Made by a program: the position numbers and the translations under genes
Part shown: positions 28,825 through 33,285 of the stretch, in pieces
How the letters are laid out: the number at the start of each line of letters is the position of its first letter
Position numbering within the stretch: the first letter of the stretch is position 1
DNA from: Nitrospirota bacterium
Lineage (GTDB): Bacteria; Nitrospirota; UBA9217
Length of the DNA stretch: 33,285 nt
Reading direction: 5' to 3'
Assembly (NCBI GenBank): GCA_021814615.1
Contig: JAKAHZ010000015.1
Span: 1-33,285, forward strand
The notes under the pieces: generated by a model
The model's input: only the letters and a program-made list of their open reading frames with translations
Databases searched by the model: none
What the model was told of the DNA's origin: nothing

Positions 28825-29571
28825 ATGAAGACCGAGCCCAAAAAAGCAACGCCGAAATCGAAATCCTCCGACAGTTACCACCACGGCGACCTCAGAACCG
28901 CCCTCCTGGACGCAGCCGTGCGCCTGCTCAAGAAGCGGGGGCCCGAGGAGATCTCGCTGCGCGAACTGGCGCGCATCGCCGGGGTGAGCCAGGCTGCGCC
29001 ATACCGTCATTTCCGGGACAAGGAAGAGCTGCTGGCGCAAGTTGCGCGGCAGGGATTCACGATCATGTCGGAACAGATGAAGGAGACCATCCTGAAATGC
29101 CGGGCGAACGCCCTGGAAATGTTCTATCAGTGCGGAATCGCCTACTTCCGGATGGGATCGAACCATCCCCAGCACTTCAAGCTCATGTTCAGCGCGGGGG
29201 TGCGGCCCGACGAACGGCATCCGGAGCTTTTGATCGCCGCTTCGCAGACCCTGGCGCTCTTGCGGGACATGGTCCTGTTCTGCCAGCGGCATAAGGTCCT
29301 GGGCGAAGGTGACCCGATGCACCGTGCGCTCCACTGCTGGTCGGTGGTGCACGGCTTCACCACGCTCTATGCCGACGGTCGGCTCTCCTGCGTGGGCGTC
29401 ACCGCGGACAACGCCGAGAAGGCGCTCATGACGCTCATGTCCCAGCAGCTCATCGGCGCCGTCAAGTCCCTGGATAAGTCGGACTTCGGTTTCACGATTT
29501 TCGACACCGAGGAATCCCGGCGGTATCTGCAGGGCGTGAAGAGCATTCCGATCATCACCGAATCGTTCTAG
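28825..29571 (+). CDS. TetR/AcrR family transcriptional regulator
   Basis: The 248-residue protein has a basic tail (1-18), then the TetR DNA-binding domain: DLRTALLDAAVRLLKKRG (22-39) and the helix-turn-helix ISLRELARIAGVSQAAPYRH FRDKEELL (43-70). The C-terminal ligand-binding region (about 80-215), with GSNHPQHFKLMFS and HRALHCWSVVHGFTTLYADG, is the WHG type found in TetR_C_13-like regulators. GGAG lies 6 nt before the ATG. The palindromes directly upstream (28765-28815) are probable autoregulatory operators. The flavoprotein fusion gene follows 224 bp downstream on the same strand, so the regulator may control it as well, although that gene has its own -10 element. The ligand could be an acyl-CoA, which would fit the neighbour, but this is inference. 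Confidence 0.92.
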   Translation: MKTEPKKATPKSKSSDSYHHGDLRTALLDAAVRLLKKRGPEEISLRELARIAGVSQAAPYRHFRDKEELLAQVARQGFTIMSEQMKETILKCRANALEMFYQCGIAYFRMGSNHPQHFKLMFSAGVRPDERHPELLIAASQTLALLRDMVLFCQRHKVLGEGDPMHRALHCWSVVHGFTTLYADGRLSCVGVTADNAEKALMTLMSQQLIGAVKSLDKSDFGFTIFDTEESRRYLQGVKSIPIITESF

Positions 29572-29614
29572 CGGATTTCCTGAACACGTCCTTAGTTTGT
29601 CTTTGCAGGTCCCC

Positions 29615-29632
29615 GTTCGCTGCGGGGACGGA
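29615..29632. other. GC hairpin after the TetR gene
   Basis: GTCCCCG and CGGGGAC close a short loop about 40 bp past the TetR stop. There is no T-run, so it is not a clear terminator. Confidence 0.3.
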
Positions 29633-29718
29633 TTCCGGCGATACTCCTGTGCAACAAGATCCTCCCGCCGTTTACAGCCTCCCTGGACAGCAGCGCTCTG
29701 GTTTGACCGTTCCTGTTC

Positions 29719-29727
29719 TGTTATAAT
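29719..29727 (+). promoter_or_regulatory. Extended -10 promoter before the flavoprotein fusion
   Basis: TGTTATAAT (29719-29727) is a perfect extended -10 element (TG, one base, TATAAT). The best -35 candidate, TTGACC, is too close at 13 nt, so the extended element would carry recognition. Start of transcription would be near 29734, about 60 nt before the ATG. Confidence 0.55.
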
Positions 29728-29795
29728 TTATTCAGCGAGCTTCAGATCGCCTTCCTGTCGTGCACATCAGAGCCATTCCTTCTCAGGGGAGCCGC

Positions 29796-32700
29796 ATGAA
29801 AACCTACCAGTTCGACGTCATCATCATCGGCGCCGGTCCTGCCGGCATTGCCGCAGCGGGGACCCTGGCCGGAAGCGGCATCTCCGTGGCGGTCATCGAG
29901 GCGGGGGCTTACGCGGGCGCGGAGAACTGGTCGGGATGCGTCTACTTCGCCGAAAGCCTGGCGGAACCCGACTGCTTCGGCCCCGCGGCGGTCCAGCAGG
30001 CCCCCTTCGAACGGCCTGTGATCCGGCGCGGCACGCTCCTGCACAACGGTCTGGACGAGATCGGCGTGAGCCTCACCGATCCCGCCGTCTTCCGCCACTG
30101 CTACACCGTGCTCCGCCCGGTCTACGACCCCTACTTCGCAGCGCTCTGCCGCGCGAAAGGCGCGGTCTTCCTCGCCGAAACCACGGTCCTTTCCCTGATC
30201 CGCAAGGCAGGGACGGTCATCGGCGTCAGCACGGACCGCGGCCCGCTCTATGCCGGCGTCGTGTTCCTGGCCGAAGGCGACGCTTCCCATCTCGTGCGCG
30301 CCGAGGGCATGGAGCGCGTCGCATCTCCCCATTACCTTCAGGGCGTCAAGGCGGTCCTGTCGTTGCCGGCTGCGGAGATCGAGAAGCGCTTCAACCTCCG
30401 GCAGGGAGAGGGCGCCGCCTTCGAGATCCTGGTCAGGAACGGCGCGATCGCGGGGAGGACGGCGAAGCTCAATGCGGGCGGGTTCCTCTACACGAACCGG
30501 GACAGTCTATCGCTCGGCTACGTGGTTCCCCTGGATAATCTGAAGAAGAATTTCCGCGGCGACCACAGCCGTCTGCTCGAATGGATGCGCGGCTTGCCCC
30601 ATCTTGCCGCTTTCGTGAAGGACGCCGGTCTCTCGGCCTACGGCGCCAAGATCATCCGCAGCGGAGGCTGGCGCGAACGGCCGGTGCTGGTCGAGAACGG
30701 CCTCGCCGTGGGAGGCGCTGCAACGGGCCTGGGGATCGACATCCCCTTCCCCAACTTCACCGGCCCCGCGGCTGCCAGCGGCCTCTACTTCGGACGGGCG
30801 GTGAAGCGGTTGCTCAGGGAAGGGCGGTCACTGGACGAGAAGAACCTCACGGAAGCTTATCTCCGGCCGCTCGAAGCGAGCGTCTACGGAAAAAACAGCC
30901 GCTACCTTTCCCGCTGGCCCGGCTACTTCAGCCGCTCTTCGTCGCTTTTCGGCAGGACCACGGACGTCTTCTGCGGAACAGCGCACTTCCTTTCCTCGGG
31001 CGGCATGACCGAAACCGGAAGGTTCCTCCAGAGCCACATGCTTTCCCTGCGGGGCATCCGTGAGATCGCCATGGATACTGCCGCGCTGCTCGGAAGCCTC
31101 CGGCTCGGGAAACCGCTTGCGAAAACGATTCTCCATCCCGCAACGATCGGAAGCTGGTTCAAGAACCTGGTGATCTCCCGGCCGGAACCCGATCCGCGTC
31201 TCCGGATCATCATGAATATCGGGAGCGGCACGGCAGATCCCTTCTCCCTGCCCTGGCCCCTGGGCGGGCTTCTTCGCAGGATCGAGCCGGCTCTGGCAAA
31301 GGCCCTTGCGACGGTCTATGCCAATGACGACGTTCCCGCTGAGCGGAAATTCAGGACCTCCCTGCGAATAGTGGCGCGATCGCTCAGCATCGCCGACCTC
31401 TTCTCCCTGCCGCTCTTCGGGATTGCGCTCGGCATGCTCGCCGCCGGCACCGCACTGCGGGACGCCTTCCGGTACTATGTGCTCAAAATGCCCGTGGAAC
31501 AATTCCTCGCCCAGCCGGTGCGCGCCTATGCAGAAGCACAGCGGAAAGCGCGGGACATCGATGCCGTCCGGCCCGCGGCGAGCCTGGAAGTTAAGCTCGC
31601 CACGAACACTTACCGCGTGGGCGGCAGGTCCCATATCCGGACGCTCTGGCCGGAACAGATTGCCCATCATGCAGACCTGGCCCAGGCGGGCATCTGGTGG
31701 GTCTGTCCTGCACGCGTCTACGGATACGAAGCGCCGCTTGCCGGGCGGGGCAAGGTGGCGGTGAATTGGGAGAACTGCATCAAGTGCGAATCCTGCTGGC
31801 GCGCCGAGCCTGCTGCCGTGCTCTGGGGGCGTTTCACCGATCACCGCCTGATCTACCGGCCGCAGTCGGCGGCAATCACCGACCTCCTCCTGCGCACCCG
31901 GGAGCTTGCAGCAACGACTGCCGGCGCGACACTGCCGCGGGAGATCGACAAGACGCTCTGGTACACGGCGGCAGGCATCCCCGTTGCAGCGAACCTTGTC
32001 CGCTCGGCATCGGCAGCGTTCCGCGATGCCGTTGCTGGCATTCCCCTGTCGGCAGATATGACCCGGCGGGATTGGGCAGTGAGGCTGGGAGAGCGGCTCG
32101 CCGGACGCATGATGATCCTCGAAGCGCAACTCCATGGCGACGGACACCACGACGCTGCGCTGGATATAGAGGAAGAGCGAGCGTCCCTGACCCTGCGGCT
32201 TCGCGAAGGACGGCTGTTCCATGCGCTCGCGACGGTGACGCGCATCGAACAGCGCCTGCAGGCCTGGCTCCCGGCGCCTGCTGAAGGAAAAGGCAAACCG
32301 GCCCTCTCGCAGCCGGAGCTCGGGAGCGCGGAGATTGCGAAGGTCTTTCCCGACCGCGTCGTGAAGCAGTGGGAAGAAGAGCCCATGCCCGCGGAGCGGC
32401 AGGAGCAGCTCAGGAACCTGATCGAAGCCCATCGCCATCCCGCCCGTCCGCTGATCCGGCTGCTCTCGTCCATCAGCCCTGCTCTGGGCTGGATCGCCGC
32501 CTGCCAGGCCGAAGCCTCCCGGATCCTCGCCCGCGCAGGCAGGGAGCCTATTCCGGGCCTCTGCGCCGTCACATCAGATCAGGTCTCCCTGGCAGAGAAG
32601 GACGGCCGCTTCCTTCTTTCCGGCACAGCACACCTCGTTCCCACCGCCGCGATGACGGGAATGCTGCTGAAGGCGGGCGGGCGCGGCTATATCGTCCCCT

Positions 32701-33285
32701 TCACATTGCCCGGCATCACGCTCACTCCGACCCCGGCCATCGGCTTCCGCGCAGCCGGGTTATCCGATGTCGCCTTGTCCTGCAGCATCGAAGCAAACGA
32801 CGCGATCACCCTGTCCGGCGCCGGCGCCTTCAACTCTGCCTCCTATCTGACCGTTGCCCTCGGCGCAGGCGACTACCTGTCGCGCCGCTGCCGCGAACAT
32901 GCAGCAGGTCGTGTCCAGTTCGCCGGCCAGCTGCTCGACACGGAAGGACGGGACGGCATCGCCAAGTTCGGAGCTGTCAAGGCCATGGTGAGCCGCGTGG
33001 AAGCGTGGCGCCTGCTCCTCGAAGCGCTGTACGATGCGACCATGCCCCGGCCGCATGCCGCGATCCCCTCGTCTCCACCCGAGCTTGCCCTGCTCGCCGC
33101 CGCTGCTGCCGCGCGGGCCTTCGGCCCGGAAAACGGCTCCCTGGCCTACGATGCCGGCCAGGTCTTCGGCGGCTTTGCCTACTCCGAGGACGACCTGCTT
33201 TCGCGCTTCTACCGCGACAGCTCGCTCTTCCGCTTCCTCGCGCCCGGGCACAACGCAGCTGCGCTCCTGCATGCGGCGCTCGGCA
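29796..33285 (+). CDS. ETF:quinone-oxidoreductase-like / [4Fe-4S] / acyl-CoA-dehydrogenase-like fusion, 3' end missing
   Basis: At least 1163 residues are encoded; the frame is open to the window edge. The N-terminus is a Rossmann FAD site, IIIGAGPAGIAAAGTLAG (about 9-26), and a second FAD contact is VGGAATGLGIDIPFPNFTG near residue 310, as in FixC/ETF-quinone oxidoreductases. Cys637 (in WVCPARVY) with Cys661, Cys664 and Cys667 (NCIKCESC) matches the [4Fe-4S] pattern of the ETF-QO C-terminus. A helical linker (about 690-885) leads to an acyl-CoA-dehydrogenase-like domain (about 885 onward): GWIAACQAEASRIL, a beta middle domain, and QVFGGFAYSEDDLLSRFYRD (1122-1141). The expected catalytic glutamate after RD is Ala1149. 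The protein may pass electrons from acyl-CoA or a partner to quinone in one chain. GGGGAG precedes the ATG. The fusion reading is firm; the activity is inference. Confidence 0.88.
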   Translation, partial: MKTYQFDVIIIGAGPAGIAAAGTLAGSGISVAVIEAGAYAGAENWSGCVYFAESLAEPDCFGPAAVQQAPFERPVIRRGTLLHNGLDEIGVSLTDPAVFRHCYTVLRPVYDPYFAALCRAKGAVFLAETTVLSLIRKAGTVIGVSTDRGPLYAGVVFLAEGDASHLVRAEGMERVASPHYLQGVKAVLSLPAAEIEKRFNLRQGEGAAFEILVRNGAIAGRTAKLNAGGFLYTNRDSLSLGYVVPLDNLKKNFRGDHSRLLEWMRGLPHLAAFVKDAGLSAYGAKIIRSGGWRERPVLVENGLAVGGAATGLGIDIPFPNFTGPAAASGLYFGRAVKRLLREGRSLDEKNLTEAYLRPLEASVYGKNSRYLSRWPGYFSRSSSLFGRTTDVFCGTAHFLSSGGMTETGRFLQSHMLSLRGIREIAMDTAALLGSLRLGKPLAKTILHPATIGSWFKNLVISRPEPDPRLRIIMNIGSGTADPFSLPWPLGGLLRRIEPALAKALATVYANDDVPAERKFRTSLRIVARSLSIADLFSLPLFGIALGMLAAGTALRDAFRYYVLKMPVEQFLAQPVRAYAEAQRKARDIDAVRPAASLEVKLATNTYRVGGRSHIRTLWPEQIAHHADLAQAGIWWVCPARVYGYEAPLAGRGKVAVNWENCIKCESCWRAEPAAVLWGRFTDHRLIYRPQSAAITDLLLRTRELAATTAGATLPREIDKTLWYTAAGIPVAANLVRSASAAFRDAVAGIPLSADMTRRDWAVRLGERLAGRMMILEAQLHGDGHHDAALDIEEERASLTLRLREGRLFHALATVTRIEQRLQAWLPAPAEGKGKPALSQPELGSAEIAKVFPDRVVKQWEEEPMPAERQEQLRNLIEAHRHPARPLIRLLSSISPALGWIAACQAEASRILARAGREPIPGLCAVTSDQVSLAEKDGRFLLSGTAHLVPTAAMTGMLLKAGGRGYIVPFTLPGITLTPTPAIGFRAAGLSDVALSCSIEANDAITLSGAGAFNSASYLTVALGAGDYLSRRCREHAAGRVQFAGQLLDTEGRDGIAKFGAVKAMVSRVEAWRLLLEALYDATMPRPHAAIPSSPPELALLAAAAAARAFGPENGSLAYDAGQVFGGFAYSEDDLLSRFYRDSSLFRFLAPGHNAAALLHAALG

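Noticed and set aside
30828-32438. A 536-codon minus-strand open frame opposite the flavoprotein fusion
   Set aside because: The plus strand carries FAD and Fe-S motifs in a continuous frame here; the minus frame has none.

Overview
The window looks like chromosomal DNA of a GC-rich, Gram-negative bacterium. Lipoprotein signals, an ABC exporter with a membrane-fusion adaptor, sigma70-type promoters and a density of PAS-domain hybrid histidine kinases fit Desulfobacterota, Nitrospirota or a related environmental lineage. The taxonomy is inference: no rRNA, tRNA or ribosomal gene is present. Most genes use GC-rich codons. A stretch of about 2 kb (roughly 19.2-21.4 kb) is clearly AT-richer and looks acquired.

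Layout. (1) Bases 1-2740, minus strand: a histidine kinase, a CheY-like receiver and a receiver-PAS protein cut by the left edge, overlapping by 4 bp and served by a near-consensus promoter at 2711-2739. (2) 2821-3339: a RibD-C/DHFR-like reductase on the plus strand. (3) 3372-12322, minus strand: a probable operon from a strong promoter at 12294-12322, encoding a TolB-like lipoprotein, a 1326-aa multi-PAS hybrid kinase, a 1068-aa hybrid kinase with a periplasmic solute-binding domain, and an unknown 163-aa protein. (4) 12420-18735, plus strand: a Nudix hydrolase, a small lipoprotein, and an ABC exporter (ATPase, FtsX-type permease, adaptor) whose intergenic gaps are filled with dispersed palindromic repeats. 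(5) 18868-21843: a small protein of unknown role behind a perfect TTGACA-16-TATAAT promoter, a repeat array at its 3' end, then an AT-rich island of short unrelated ORFs, a MITE-like element and attC-like hairpins, ending at a PilZ gene. (6) 21928-22500: a BrnT/BrnA toxin-antitoxin unit with a visible promoter and operator. (7) 22573-23889: an SfsA-DUF123 fusion. (8) 23811-27359, minus strand: a phosphate-type solute-binding protein, a hybrid kinase and a methyltransferase. (9) 27420-28112: a second locus of the mosaic repeat seen at 12.9-13.4 kb. (10) 28195-28548: a small exported protein, divergent from a TetR regulator (28825-29571) with palindromic operators between them. (11) 29796 to the right edge: a giant flavoprotein joining an ETF:quinone-oxidoreductase-like module, a [4Fe-4S] site and an acyl-CoA-dehydrogenase-like domain.

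How the genes work together. The left half is mainly signal input: three hybrid kinases and one plain kinase with receivers, none next to a DNA-binding output domain. Two of the kinase systems carry or accompany periplasmic binding proteins, so they probably sense small solutes. The right edge, with a TetR regulator followed by the flavoprotein fusion, suggests control of fatty-acyl or organic-acid oxidation feeding electrons to quinone. The most unusual items are the flavoprotein fusion, the cassette-like island, the in-frame repeat array beside it, and the mosaic repeat family whose two copies show a compensatory base-pair change.
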